From NCBI GenBank assembly GCA_044426085.1, contig JAWXUU010000007.1, positions 1-64,000 of the forward strand: a DNA stretch of 64,000 nt, written 5' to 3'. This DNA is from JAWXUU01 sp044426085 (GTDB lineage: Bacteria > Bacillota > Clostridia > Christensenellales > CAMQZB01). The notes beneath the pieces were generated by a model that ran no database searches, was not told the DNA's origin, and worked only from the letters and a program-made list of their open reading frames with translations. Position numbers and translations under genes: made by a program. Below, in pieces: positions 8,454 to 15,811 of the stretch; the first letter of the stretch is position 1; every line of letters starts with the position of its first letter.

Positions 8454-9594
8454 TCAACAACCCCAATTCTCCCACTATGTTTTCTATTAATTTAGGCGGT
8501 ATCCCTTCACCAATAACTTCACGTATTAAGTTACTACTAGCCCAATCAGGGATATTCCAGTTATCCGGAAGAGACATTATTCTTATTAACTCAAATATAG
8601 TTAAGACCCTAGCGTCAGACCATATACGATCTTGCTCTGCATTAGATTCAACTATTGGTCTTCCGGGGTGACCATTCTCTTGAGACCCTAGTCTGCTTGT
8701 ATATTTAGTTACCGTGTATGCAGGTCTATCCCACCACTGTCTTTTATAAGTATTTCTGTAACCTTTTGATTTTAACCCATTCGACAGTTTTGGATAATAT
8801 TCACTATTTTCCCATGCTGACTTACCTTCAGGCGTCTTCATCATTGCTACTACATGCCTAATCTTATGTTTCGGAGGATAATGCCATTTCGACACCTTCT
8901 CCCCAAGCTTTCTTTTTTTCTCATAGTCTGGAAATAATTCATATAATTCATCTTTACTTATATCGGTAACATTCGGATCTAATGATGGTAAATCACCGAT
9001 TGCATCACGCATTGTGCAAATTTTTGCATATTGCATTGGGAATTCCCATTGTACTTTTACATCATTACGACTAAGTAAGTATATACATCGCTCCCTTGAC
9101 TGCGGAACTCCATAATTCATTGCATTAATTATCTTATTATCATTAAATGCATACATTGAGCCAAGCTCACCTTTTAAATAATCATTTATCAATACCCATT
9201 CACCATCTATGCAAATTTTTGTATGTAAGATTGCAGGTACATTTTCAATAAGCACATATTTAGGTTTTATTCTTTTTATTATATAAACAACATACACTAT
9301 TAATGTATTTCTTATATCATCTTTTAACTTTTTACCCGCTGTACTCATTCCTTGACATGGTGGTGTTGCTATTATAAACTCCACATTGGACTTCTTTGCC
9401 GATGCAACAATATCGTTGAAAACTTCTTGATTAGTAATGTCACCTTGAATCATTTTACAATCAGAATATAAATGCTTATAAAAATTAGCTCTATCAGGCA
9501 ACAACTCATTAGCTACCACAATATCTACTCCAACTCGTTTTAAGTATGTTTCTGCAATGCCTACATTTGCGAATAATGATAGTCCATTAATCAT
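8437..9594 (-). CDS. C5 cytosine DNA methyltransferase, LlaJI/BsuMI-type (copy 2)
   Basis: A 385-residue paralogue of the next gene, collinear over the full length. Motif I is LFANVGIAETYL (again Asn for Gly), the catalytic loop is PPCQG (Cys80), motif VI is IENVP (116-120), motif VIII is QSRERCIYLL and motif X is IREVIGEGIPPKLI. The two proteins diverge most between motifs VIII and IX, where target recognition resides; this copy has KWHYPPKH and HPGRPIVE there. The ATG at 9592-9594 overlaps the end of the Xre gene, whose last codons supply the GAGGTG ribosome site. Expected role: methylate one strand of the recognition site of the McrBC-like nuclease. Confidence 0.9.
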   Translation of the reverse strand: MINGLSLFANVGIAETYLKRVGVDIVVANELLPDRANFYKHLYSDCKMIQGDITNQEVFNDIVASAKKSNVEFIIATPPCQGMSTAGKKLKDDIRNTLIVYVVYIIKRIKPKYVLIENVPAILHTKICIDGEWVLINDYLKGELGSMYAFNDNKIINAMNYGVPQSRERCIYLLSRNDVKVQWEFPMQYAKICTMRDAIGDLPSLDPNVTDISKDELYELFPDYEKKRKLGEKVSKWHYPPKHKIRHVVAMMKTPEGKSAWENSEYYPKLSNGLKSKGYRNTYKRQWWDRPAYTVTKYTSRLGSQENGHPGRPIVESNAEQDRIWSDARVLTIFELIRIMSLPDNWNIPDWASSNLIREVIGEGIPPKLIENIVGELGLLNEEQK

Positions 9595-9787
9595 TGTTCA
9601 CCTCTACACAAATACTGTTCTCATTACAATATTGAATTATCTTAGCTCTTGCAACTTTACTTGGTTTAGAAACTGAATTTTCCCAACGATTAATTGTTAC
9701 TATTGAAACCCCTAGCTCTTCAGCTAATTCTGTTTGCGTAAAACCTTTCCTTGCACGAATATTTATTAATATATTAGATAAATCCAT
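9587..9787 (-). CDS. Xre-family HTH regulator of the R-M operon (C-protein-like)
   Basis: A 66-residue protein that is almost entirely one helix-turn-helix domain: LINIRARKGFTQTELAEELG followed by VSIVTINRWENSVSKPS. The ATG at 9785-9787 is chosen over the in-frame ATG at 9794-9796. The AAAGG site directly abuts the upstream ATG but has proper spacing to the downstream one. It heads the operon and its 3' end overlaps the first methyltransferase. Directly upstream lies a promoter covered by 10-bp tandem repeats, the expected layout for an autoregulated controller that sets the order of methylase and nuclease expression. Target binding is inferred from position. Confidence 0.85.
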   Translation of the reverse strand: MDLSNILINIRARKGFTQTELAEELGVSIVTINRWENSVSKPSKVARAKIIQYCNENSICVEVNND

Positions 9788-9790
9788 TTT

Positions 9791-9840
9791 AATCATCCTT
9801 TATCGTATTTTATCATATTTTATCATTTTTAATCACTAAA
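9791..9840 (-). repeat. Five 10-bp tandem repeats covering the R-M operon promoter
   Basis: On the plus strand five consecutive 10-bp units begin at 9791, 9801, 9811, 9821 and 9831. All carry WATC(A/G) at the same phase, and the central three are near-identical (TATCATATTT, TATCGTATTT, TATCATTTTT). One unit per helical turn on the same DNA face suggests cooperative protein binding. The array spans the -10 element and spacer and ends at the ribosome site, so occupancy should block transcription. Confidence 0.6.
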
Positions 9841-9845
9841 GTCAA
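9817..9845 (-). promoter_or_regulatory. Sigma-A-type promoter of the R-M operon
   Basis: Minus strand: -35 TTGACT (9840-9845), 17-bp spacer, -10 TAAAAT (9817-9822). It sits about 30 nt ahead of the Xre start and overlaps the 10-bp repeats. It is the only good promoter found upstream of the nearly 9-kb operon. Confidence 0.65.
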
Positions 9846-9874
9846 TAGCCATATTGAATGTATTCAAAATTCGC

Positions 9875-11527
9875 TCAATTAATTAATTTAAGATATAGTG
9901 TATATATTGGATAGCCCTTGAATATTTCTTTATTTTCTATTTTATTATACCAATATTTTGAATCTATTTTATTATCTAATAACACACTACAAGCCCACTT
10001 TATTTCAATAGATTCACTTTCTTCTTTTAGTTCTACTAATTTTTCTTTTTGATAAATCTTAATACAATCCATTCTTTTATAAATTTGTAATTTATTTAAA
10101 TAGATATTAGAATCTTCTTTCAAATGATTTAAAATTTCTAATGCCGCTTCTAAATAGTCACGGTTTTCCTTAATGTCAAAAGCATTGATTAATTCCAACA
10201 CTACATTGTTTATAACTATTTCTCGATTATCTTGTGGAACAATTTTGGCAAAAATCAAAGCATCTACAAATGCTTTTTTTTCAAAATTATCAATCTTTAC
10301 TAAAACATCAGCAATACTTGCTGTCAACGGGCTTGTTGAATATATTCTATAATCAGGATCATCAATATTGCTGGCCATCATTATTTTAAAATCACTCTTA
10401 AATACACTTTCCAGTACAATACGTCCATTTTCTTTTTTCGACAATATTAATGCGTTCTTTTCAGCAATAGGCAAATAACCAAATGCCGCATTCACATTAG
10501 CTTCTCCAGATATAATCTGACTAATAATCAACTTTTCTTGTTCCGTCATCTTAGAAAAATAAATTTCGCTTTTATTTAATCCAACTTTCTCAACTATTTC
10601 ACATACTTGTTTTAAAAAATTAATATGAATTTTTATCTTATCTGCAACATCTCTATACGCTGTTTGATCTTCTATTTTACACTTAGATAGAATATCATGT
10701 GCAAACTCATATTCTATAACGCTTTCATATACATTTCCTTTGTCATTTATTATAAAATCAATCTTACCATCACTTAATTCCAAAATCAAAGATTTACCGA
10801 TATTTATAATTTCTTTATTCGCAAATATACTTCTTGTCATGCCAAGATAGTATTGCTTGCCGTTAAAATCAAATCCAGCTTGCTCAAATTTTATAACATT
10901 ATAAATTTTATTTATCTCAGTGATTACATCATGACTGTTATCACCTTTCAGCTTTAAAAAAACATTTTTATCTATAAAATCAACTGGCTGTTTTATTTCA
11001 TCTACACAAAATAAATCTGCACTAGTATATTTATGCATTTCCTCAATCGTTACTTCCTCATGACCAATTAATTCTTCCCGTCTCATACTCTGTATCTTAC
11101 ATAATTTATAAAAATCAACTGCATTATGCGGAACTTGTTCGAAATCAAAACTCTTACTTTTATTTATTTTATTCAAGACGTTGTCTATTTCTTTTTTAAA
11201 AAGAAACCTATACCAAATTTTCTTCATCTCTACTTCGATAACAATAAAGAGTCCGTAGCCTTCTGTCCTAAACGCCTCTAAATATCTTTTTTCTATATTA
11301 TGTTTTCCACGCATTTGTCGGGTTGTGCTTTTAACCTGTATGGGAACACGCCTATATCCTTCTGCGGAATCAGAATGCGTTGCTTTTAATCCAATACTAC
11401 CATCCCATATAAGCTTATTGCCACCCTCCTCTATATCAAGCGTATCAAAGCAAGGACAGTCCAATAAATATGTTTTCAAAATATTCACCCCAATCCTATC
11501 AATATAAGCATTAGATTTCGCCACCAT
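9875..11527 (-). CDS. DUF4365 nuclease-like protein, probable stand-alone defence gene
   Basis: A 550-residue protein with an N-terminal DUF4365 domain (about 1-130). The PD-(D/E)xK-like pattern is visible: WDGSIG with Asp42, then the IQVKST strand (Gln64, Lys66), and a preceding helix AYIDRIGVNIL. DUF4365 domains are repeatedly found in defence islands and fused to NTPases or repeat domains. The remaining ~420 residues are helix-rich, with no recognised motif, and look like a sensor or alpha-solenoid region (YLEAALEILNHLKED near 430). It has its own strong promoter and an AAGGGGG ribosome site. It lies between the R-M operon and a DUF2971 gene, all on one strand. DNA cleavage is inferred from the fold motif only. 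Confidence 0.65.
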   Translation of the reverse strand: MVAKSNAYIDRIGVNILKTYLLDCPCFDTLDIEEGGNKLIWDGSIGLKATHSDSAEGYRRVPIQVKSTTRQMRGKHNIEKRYLEAFRTEGYGLFIVIEVEMKKIWYRFLFKKEIDNVLNKINKSKSFDFEQVPHNAVDFYKLCKIQSMRREELIGHEEVTIEEMHKYTSADLFCVDEIKQPVDFIDKNVFLKLKGDNSHDVITEINKIYNVIKFEQAGFDFNGKQYYLGMTRSIFANKEIINIGKSLILELSDGKIDFIINDKGNVYESVIEYEFAHDILSKCKIEDQTAYRDVADKIKIHINFLKQVCEIVEKVGLNKSEIYFSKMTEQEKLIISQIISGEANVNAAFGYLPIAEKNALILSKKENGRIVLESVFKSDFKIMMASNIDDPDYRIYSTSPLTASIADVLVKIDNFEKKAFVDALIFAKIVPQDNREIVINNVVLELINAFDIKENRDYLEAALEILNHLKEDSNIYLNKLQIYKRMDCIKIYQKEKLVELKEESESIEIKWACSVLLDNKIDSKYWYNKIENKEIFKGYPIYTLYLKLIN

Positions 11528-11560
11528 TTAAATCCCCCTTCAAATTTCCTGTATATATAA

Positions 11561-11589
11561 ATTATATCAAATTTAGGCTATTTTGGCAA
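11561..11589 (-). promoter_or_regulatory. Promoter of the DUF4365 gene
   Basis: Minus strand: -35 TTGCCA (11584-11589), 17-bp spacer, -10 TATAAT (11561-11566), followed by AAGGGGG before the ATG at 11525-11527. The rest of the 391-bp gap up to 11918 contains no convincing gene. Confidence 0.7.
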
Positions 11590-11877
11590 GATGTTTTTTA
11601 AAGCACGGCATCTACATGCCCAAATATATTATCCATTTTGCTCCTTTGTAACTCACGACTTATATGGGTTTTTATTGTATTTCCACATCGTATCTTGACA
11701 ACTCTATCTGACCGACCATTTAAATGAGTGCTTATAATAAAAAAATATTTTATTCTTAGTCATTTATGTGACTTTGGCACTGCTAAACAAAGTCTTATAT
11801 TAAAGAAATGAAAGAATACAATTAGAAGCCAATATAACTTACAAAAATTTCCCACAAACATAAAAAATACTATTTAA

Positions 11878-11899
11878 AAGATCCTCTAACGAGGATCTT
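11878..11899 (-). terminator. Terminator hairpin after the DUF2971 gene
   Basis: Perfect 9-bp stem AAGATCCTC/GAGGATCTT with a 4-nt loop, 20 nt past the DUF2971 stop. Only a short T run follows, so efficiency is uncertain. Confidence 0.55.
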
Positions 11900-11918
11900 A
11901 AATGTGTTCTATAATTAT

Positions 11919-12854
11919 CTAAATTTTATTTAAACATGAATATTTTTTCTTAATGTCACAAGATGAACAAATGGTTTTTATATTTAATTTATCTACAAAT
12001 CTACTTCTTTCTATATGTACATTATCAGATTTTAAGTTGACGCCATAACCTTGCATTATTCGTTCAAAATCACCTTCAAACAAAGGACTTGGAGTTATGA
12101 CCATCTCTTTCAAAACGCTTTCTTGTATATCAATCGCAATCCTTTCATATCTCACATTCTTATCAAATTCAACCTTTAGCCTAACTTCTTTTTCGTATGA
12201 CCAAGCATCGTCCTTTATATAACCTGTTAGCTCTCTATTTGTAGATTTGCGCTTGATTGGCTCAAAACTATTATTTGACACAGTTCCAAACTTTAATATA
12301 TAAGGATGAGTAGATATTTCATCTCCTGATTTCGATTCTTTATCTTTTGATTTTGAATCTTTCTTTTTTGTTTTTTTATTGCCTTCATAAGCCACTGCAC
12401 TAATATACGGTTTCGTACTATCATAAATAGATGTATAATGAGACCCATCAACACCAAAACTGACCTCATATATTTTATCTATACTATTTACCCAGTTTAG
12501 AATTGCCTTTTGTGGAAAACTTATTTTAACTCCTGTTTCCCAAGGCTGTGCATACATACTCCACATTCCAATACTTTCATCATCTTCCATCATGAAACTA
12601 CTATAAAATAGCCTATCCCAAACTGATCTATCGCCATCATCAAACTCCAATTTATCGTTCATAAATTTAGGGTTAGATAAATGCCATTTTTTATTTTTAA
12701 TTATATTGCACAATGCCTGAACATTGGTATAATGATAAACCTGATCACTGTACTGAAGCCTTCTTTTTGAATCCTTTAAATACCCAATTAACTGCCCACT
12801 ATTCTGTATTCTCTCAAAGGCTATATTTTCATAGCCATCTTTATCCAGTGCCAT
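11919..12854 (-). CDS. DUF2971 domain-containing protein
   Basis: A 311-residue protein with the DUF2971 pattern near its N-terminus: YHYTNVQALCNIIKNKKWHLSN followed by a PKFMNDKLEFDDG loop, then MWSMYAQPWETGVKISF. The long frame begins further upstream, but its first codons precede the promoter at 12907-12935. The ATG at 12852-12854 is chosen because GGATGGGGTG lies just ahead of it; an ATG at about 12891-12893 is a weaker alternative. A Lys/Asp/Ser-rich stretch (about residues 155-180) is probably a flexible linker. DUF2971 genes have no established activity and are common in defence islands; some relatives resemble ADP-ribosyltransferase-like folds. The C-terminus holds a CSSCDIKKKYSC cysteine cluster. 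Confidence 0.65.
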   Translation of the reverse strand: MALDKDGYENIAFERIQNSGQLIGYLKDSKRRLQYSDQVYHYTNVQALCNIIKNKKWHLSNPKFMNDKLEFDDGDRSVWDRLFYSSFMMEDDESIGMWSMYAQPWETGVKISFPQKAILNWVNSIDKIYEVSFGVDGSHYTSIYDSTKPYISAVAYEGNKKTKKKDSKSKDKESKSGDEISTHPYILKFGTVSNNSFEPIKRKSTNRELTGYIKDDAWSYEKEVRLKVEFDKNVRYERIAIDIQESVLKEMVITPSPLFEGDFERIMQGYGVNLKSDNVHIERSRFVDKLNIKTICSSCDIKKKYSCLNKI

Positions 12855-12906
12855 ATTCACCCCATCCTTTGCCCATTTTGTATCTCTCATTTGTTCTTTT
12901 GTAGAT

Positions 12907-12935
12907 ATTATAACACATAAGTACCTCGTGTGCAA
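12907..12935 (-). promoter_or_regulatory. Promoter of the DUF2971 gene
   Basis: Minus strand: -35 TTGCAC (12930-12935), 17-bp spacer, -10 TATAAT (12907-12912). Transcription would begin near 12900, which rules out the longest possible start codon of the gene. Confidence 0.65.
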
Positions 12936-12959
12936 TATTTTAATACTATAAAATAACAC

Positions 12960-13440
12960 CCATGGGGGGATAAAGGGACTTGTTTGATTGCGGGTGGGGA
13001 ATTGGGGTTGTGATTGTTGGGTGGGGATGTGGGATTTGTGGGTTTATTTTATTTAGGTAGTTAGGTTTTGTGTTGGTTTTGGGGATAAATGCGGTAAATA
13101 CCCAATACCAAACCATTCAATCACCATCAAAACAACTGTTTCAGTTGTTTAATATGCTTGATTTGGTGTATTATTTCCCACAATCAATCAAGGTCCTGAA
13201 TCCTACCCTAGTTGCTTAGCGGATTTGTCTTTTTTGTGATTCGCTATAATATTACAAGTCCCTTTAGTCACTATCAAGCCAACCGTGCGAGTAGAAGTCA
13301 CTCGGTCGATAAGTGTTTTTGGACTTTTGTGGTTTTGGGGTGTTTTTTTTGGGGTTTTGGAAGAAAAATTTGGTGTGGTGGAAGAAAAATTTGACTTGAA
13401 AGTGGCAAAAATAGGGTTAAATAGGCTAATAACGCAAAAA
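12960..13440. other. Gene-free GT-rich stretch
   Basis: No credible coding region. Two blocks (about 12963-13090 and 13300-13420) are strongly G+T-rich on the plus strand, with runs such as TGGGGATGTGGG, and the motif GGAAGAAAAATTTG occurs twice near 13359-13395. A 9-bp hairpin (AAACAACTG/CAGTTGTTT) lies near 13130-13150. I see no tRNA, promoter or recognisable mobile-element end. Confidence 0.5.
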
Positions 13441-13496
13441 AGACCCTCAAAAGGGTAGAAAAATAGGTCTATAAGCGAAAGACTTATAGACCTATT
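13441..13496 (-). terminator. Two adjacent minus-strand terminators
   Basis: A perfect 14-bp stem (13462-13475 with 13483-13496, 7-nt loop) is followed on the minus strand by TTTTT. A second small hairpin ACCCT/AGGGT (about 13442-13456) follows, with TTTTTT after it. They end whatever transcript enters from the att-site side. Confidence 0.6.
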
Positions 13497-13599
13497 AGAA
13501 TGGTGCGGATAAATGTACTTACATAGAATATATGTAAAGTAGCCATTTGTATATATTTAACTATTTTTTCCAGTATACAATCAAATCCCTATTACACAA
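13455..13599 (-). ncRNA. Candidate small RNA unit (promoter plus terminator, no ORF)
   Basis: A possible promoter on the minus strand (-35 TTGTGT at 13594-13599, 16-bp spacer, -10 TATACT at 13572-13577) lies about 75 nt ahead of the strong hairpin at 13462-13496. The predicted transcript is about 110 nt and encodes nothing recognisable. An inner imperfect hairpin (ACTTTACAT/ATGTAAGT) is also present. The -35 is weak, so this is tentative. Confidence 0.25.
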
Positions 13600-13676
13600 A
13601 GTAGTTGCTATTCGTATTTGTCTTTTGGGGTTTTGTTGATACGATAAGTCCCTTTTGGGGGTTTGGGCGTAAAAAA

Positions 13677-13713
13677 ATACCCAAAACAGCTTGGTAATTG
13701 CTGTTTTGGGTAT
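13677..13713 (-). terminator. Minus-strand terminator
   Basis: Perfect 14-bp stem (ATACCCAAAACAGC, 13677-13690, with its complement at 13700-13713), 9-nt loop, followed on the minus strand by a run of T. Confidence 0.6.
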
Positions 13714-13720
13714 AAAAAAG

Positions 13721-13757
13721 GCTCAAATTTGGCTTTTTTGATAAGACAAATTTGAGC
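13721..13757 (-). terminator. Minus-strand terminator beside the tRNA fragment
   Basis: Perfect 11-bp stem GCTCAAATTTG/CAAATTTGAGC with a 15-nt loop; on the minus strand CTTTTTTA follows. It lies only 8 bp from the tRNA-Ser 3' copy and may have served as the tRNA terminator before an element entered. Confidence 0.55.
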
Positions 13758-13764
13758 TTCAATA

Positions 13765-13791
13765 TGGCGGAGAAAGAGGGATTTGAACCCT
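13765..13791 (-). repeat. 27-bp copy of the tRNA-Ser 3' end (probable attachment site)
   Basis: Identical over 27 bp to the 3' end of the intact tRNA-Ser at 20286-20312, covering the T-arm, the acceptor strand and CCA. The rest of the tRNA is absent, so this is not a functional gene. A direct repeat of a tRNA 3' end is the usual footprint of tyrosine-recombinase integration. The orientation fits an element occupying 13.8-20.3 kb. Confidence 0.75.
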
Positions 13792-13936
13792 TTTACACCA
13801 AAAACGCTACAACCCGCATGAATAAAGGGATTCAGCTCAATCCCTTTGTTTATCGAAAGTGTAGACCTTTACCACAGTACAACTTTATGTACTCAGGTAC
13901 ATAAATATTGACACACGTACAATAAAATGCAACACG

Positions 13937-13958
13937 AATGCAACACGAAATGGAAAAA
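13937..13958. repeat. ATGCAACACG direct repeat pair, left end
   Basis: Two copies of ATGCAACACG in tandem (ten-bp period), about 150 bp inside the left tRNA fragment. The same pair occurs at about 20141-20161 inside the right end. Paired short repeats flanking a core site resemble arm-type integrase binding sites. A nearby 6-bp inverted repeat ATGTAC/GTACAT lies at about 13887-13902. Confidence 0.5.
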
Positions 13959-14041
13959 TGAGTATCAAAAAAACATTGTTGATATCCTTAGGAAATTGAC
14001 TTTCCGATCAACAACAACTCCTCTGAATTTATTATAACACA

Positions 14042-14087
14042 AAAAGCCGTGATAGAATTGACTTGTAGCAATTCCATCACGGCTTTT
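14042..14087 (-). terminator. Terminator of the allophanate hydrolase operon
   Basis: A 19-bp stem with one mismatch (14042-14060 with 14069-14087) and an 8-nt loop, with T/A-rich tails on both sides, 14 nt past the atzF stop. Strong and probably bidirectional. Confidence 0.8.
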
Positions 14088-14101
14088 ATTATTATATTGG
14101 T

Positions 14102-15802
14102 TTAGAATTTCTTCTGATTTGTTATGTCTTTTGCACCATCTAGTGCATATGGTTCACAGAGGAAAGATTTTACTATTTCTCCATCTTTTGTTGTTATATC
14201 ACCTATATTTAGTGGGGATGACACGTTATCCATGAAGATTCCAAGTTTAGATTTCGGAAGCGAATAGATGTCAATTTCTATTTCTTCGCCACCTGTTGCT
14301 GTTTTGAATAGTCCAGGTTTCACAGGAGTTGTTGCCAACTGATATAGTTTATATTCTTTTGCTGTTGTTGTATGTTTTTGAAACTCTCCACAAAGTTCAA
14401 GAAGTTGATATTCCAATGCTCTGCCTTGTTTATGGATTCCACAAACTGCAAGATTCACCCTTTCATCTGCGAGAAATTCGCCACAAAATTGCGTCACGAT
14501 GTTTTCTGCATCCGAAAGACCAAACACTGTGATGCCAAACGGATTTGATTTATCTTTGCTGTTTTCTGGAACTGCGATTGCAAACAAATCAAGCAAGTTA
14601 CAATGATTAGTATATAGTCCCATCAAACTGTTTGTTTTTATTGGGTCTTCCCTTACTTCATCACGAGAAAAAGTTCCGCCAGCTGTTGGCATGATCATGA
14701 CAGCATCTTTCAAAAGAACTTTTGTTTTTTGCTTATAACTTTGCAACTCATGTAAATTTCCAAAAAGTTTTGCAGCAGTATTTTCAATTTTTGAACCCGA
14801 CCTCAAGATTTGTTCTGTGACAGGGAAAGTTTTACCTTCATTTGACTCAACAAAATCTTTCAAGTCTTCCCATCTTTCAGCGACATATGCACCTTCATAT
14901 AAAATCAAGGCTGCTTTTTCAAACATGTCATAATCAATAAATTCAACTTCCATACCTAGTGACAAAATGCGTTTCACTGTGTTTTCCCATTTTGCTTTAT
15001 AGATTTCTTCAAACCTACCAAAAAACCTTGGCTGAGTTTTTGGAAGATACACTTTCTTTGGTGCTGTTTTGCCTTTTTCTTCATAGAATTTTGACCAAGC
15101 ACAGTCTGCATCGAATCCTTTTGCAACACTATCGATAAGAAGAGTTTCTTCAAGGGAACTTGCAAAAACCGTCACACAATCCAAGCTTGCGCACGCAGGG
15201 ACTACGCCAGATGTTGACCAAGAACCAAGTGGAGGTTTGAAACCAACAAGTGTGTTTAGCATGGCAGGAACTCTACCAGAACCAGCTGTGTCTGTTCCAA
15301 GAGCGAAACTTACAAGGCCAAGTGCAACAGAAACTGCCGAACCTGAGCTTGAACCACCACTGATCAATTCTGCATCGTGGGCGTTGTGAACTTCGCCATA
15401 TGGACTTCTTGTTCCCACAAGACCTGTTGCAAATTGGTCGAGGTTAGTTTTTCCGATTGGTATAGCACCAGCTTTTATCAATTTTTCAACAACAAAAGCA
15501 GATTTTTCTGGGGTATAGGCATATTCTGCACACCCCGCAGTTGTTGCCACATTTGCAAGGTCAATATTATCTTTTATTGCAAAAGGAATTCCCCAAAGTG
15601 GAAAATCAGCTTTGTTTTTCGGAAGATTTTCTATGTATGGCATAGAAAATTCCACTGATGGTGGTGTTATCCAAATGTTTTTATCACTGACAGCTTCTGA
15701 TCTTTTGATGATTTCTTGCAAAAGCTCTGCTGGAGTGATTTGATTTGCACTATATGCTTGCTTTATCCAAGTTATGCTGAGTTTGTTTGGAAAATATGTC
15801 AT
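14102..15802 (-). CDS. atzF: Allophanate hydrolase
   Basis: A 566-residue amidase-signature enzyme that splits allophanate to ammonia and carbon dioxide in the cytosol. The Ser-cisSer-Lys triad is present as Lys77 (AIKDNID), Ser151 (SGGSSSG) and Ser175 (GTDTAGSGRVPA), spaced exactly as in characterised AtzF. The amidase domain covers about 1-430. A C-terminal domain (about 450-566, AVCGIHKQGRALEYQLLELCGEF...) typical of allophanate hydrolases follows, which separates it from generic amidases and from GatA. ATG with AAGGTGAT site, 9 nt after the preceding gene. Last gene of a six-gene operon that lacks urea carboxylase, so allophanate must come from another source; the neighbours suggest carboxyguanidine or biuret. 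Confidence 0.9.
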   Translation of the reverse strand: MTYFPNKLSITWIKQAYSANQITPAELLQEIIKRSEAVSDKNIWITPPSVEFSMPYIENLPKNKADFPLWGIPFAIKDNIDLANVATTAGCAEYAYTPEKSAFVVEKLIKAGAIPIGKTNLDQFATGLVGTRSPYGEVHNAHDAELISGGSSSGSAVSVALGLVSFALGTDTAGSGRVPAMLNTLVGFKPPLGSWSTSGVVPACASLDCVTVFASSLEETLLIDSVAKGFDADCAWSKFYEEKGKTAPKKVYLPKTQPRFFGRFEEIYKAKWENTVKRILSLGMEVEFIDYDMFEKAALILYEGAYVAERWEDLKDFVESNEGKTFPVTEQILRSGSKIENTAAKLFGNLHELQSYKQKTKVLLKDAVMIMPTAGGTFSRDEVREDPIKTNSLMGLYTNHCNLLDLFAIAVPENSKDKSNPFGITVFGLSDAENIVTQFCGEFLADERVNLAVCGIHKQGRALEYQLLELCGEFQKHTTTAKEYKLYQLATTPVKPGLFKTATGGEEIEIDIYSLPKSKLGIFMDNVSSPLNIGDITTKDGEIVKSFLCEPYALDGAKDITNQKKF

Positions 15803-15811
15803 ATTATCACC

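Noticed and set aside
1512..9594. Classical methyl-dependent type IV McrBC
   Set aside because: Three C5 methyltransferases in the same operon would make a methyl-directed nuclease self-lethal; the LlaJI-type arrangement fits better.
12855..12959. Longer N-terminus for the DUF2971 protein
   Set aside because: Its first codons lie upstream of the promoter at 12907-12935 and lack a ribosome site.
13765..13850. Apparent tRNA gene at the left att site
   Set aside because: Only the last 27 nt match tRNA-Ser; the anticodon and D arms are missing, so it is an attachment-site fragment.
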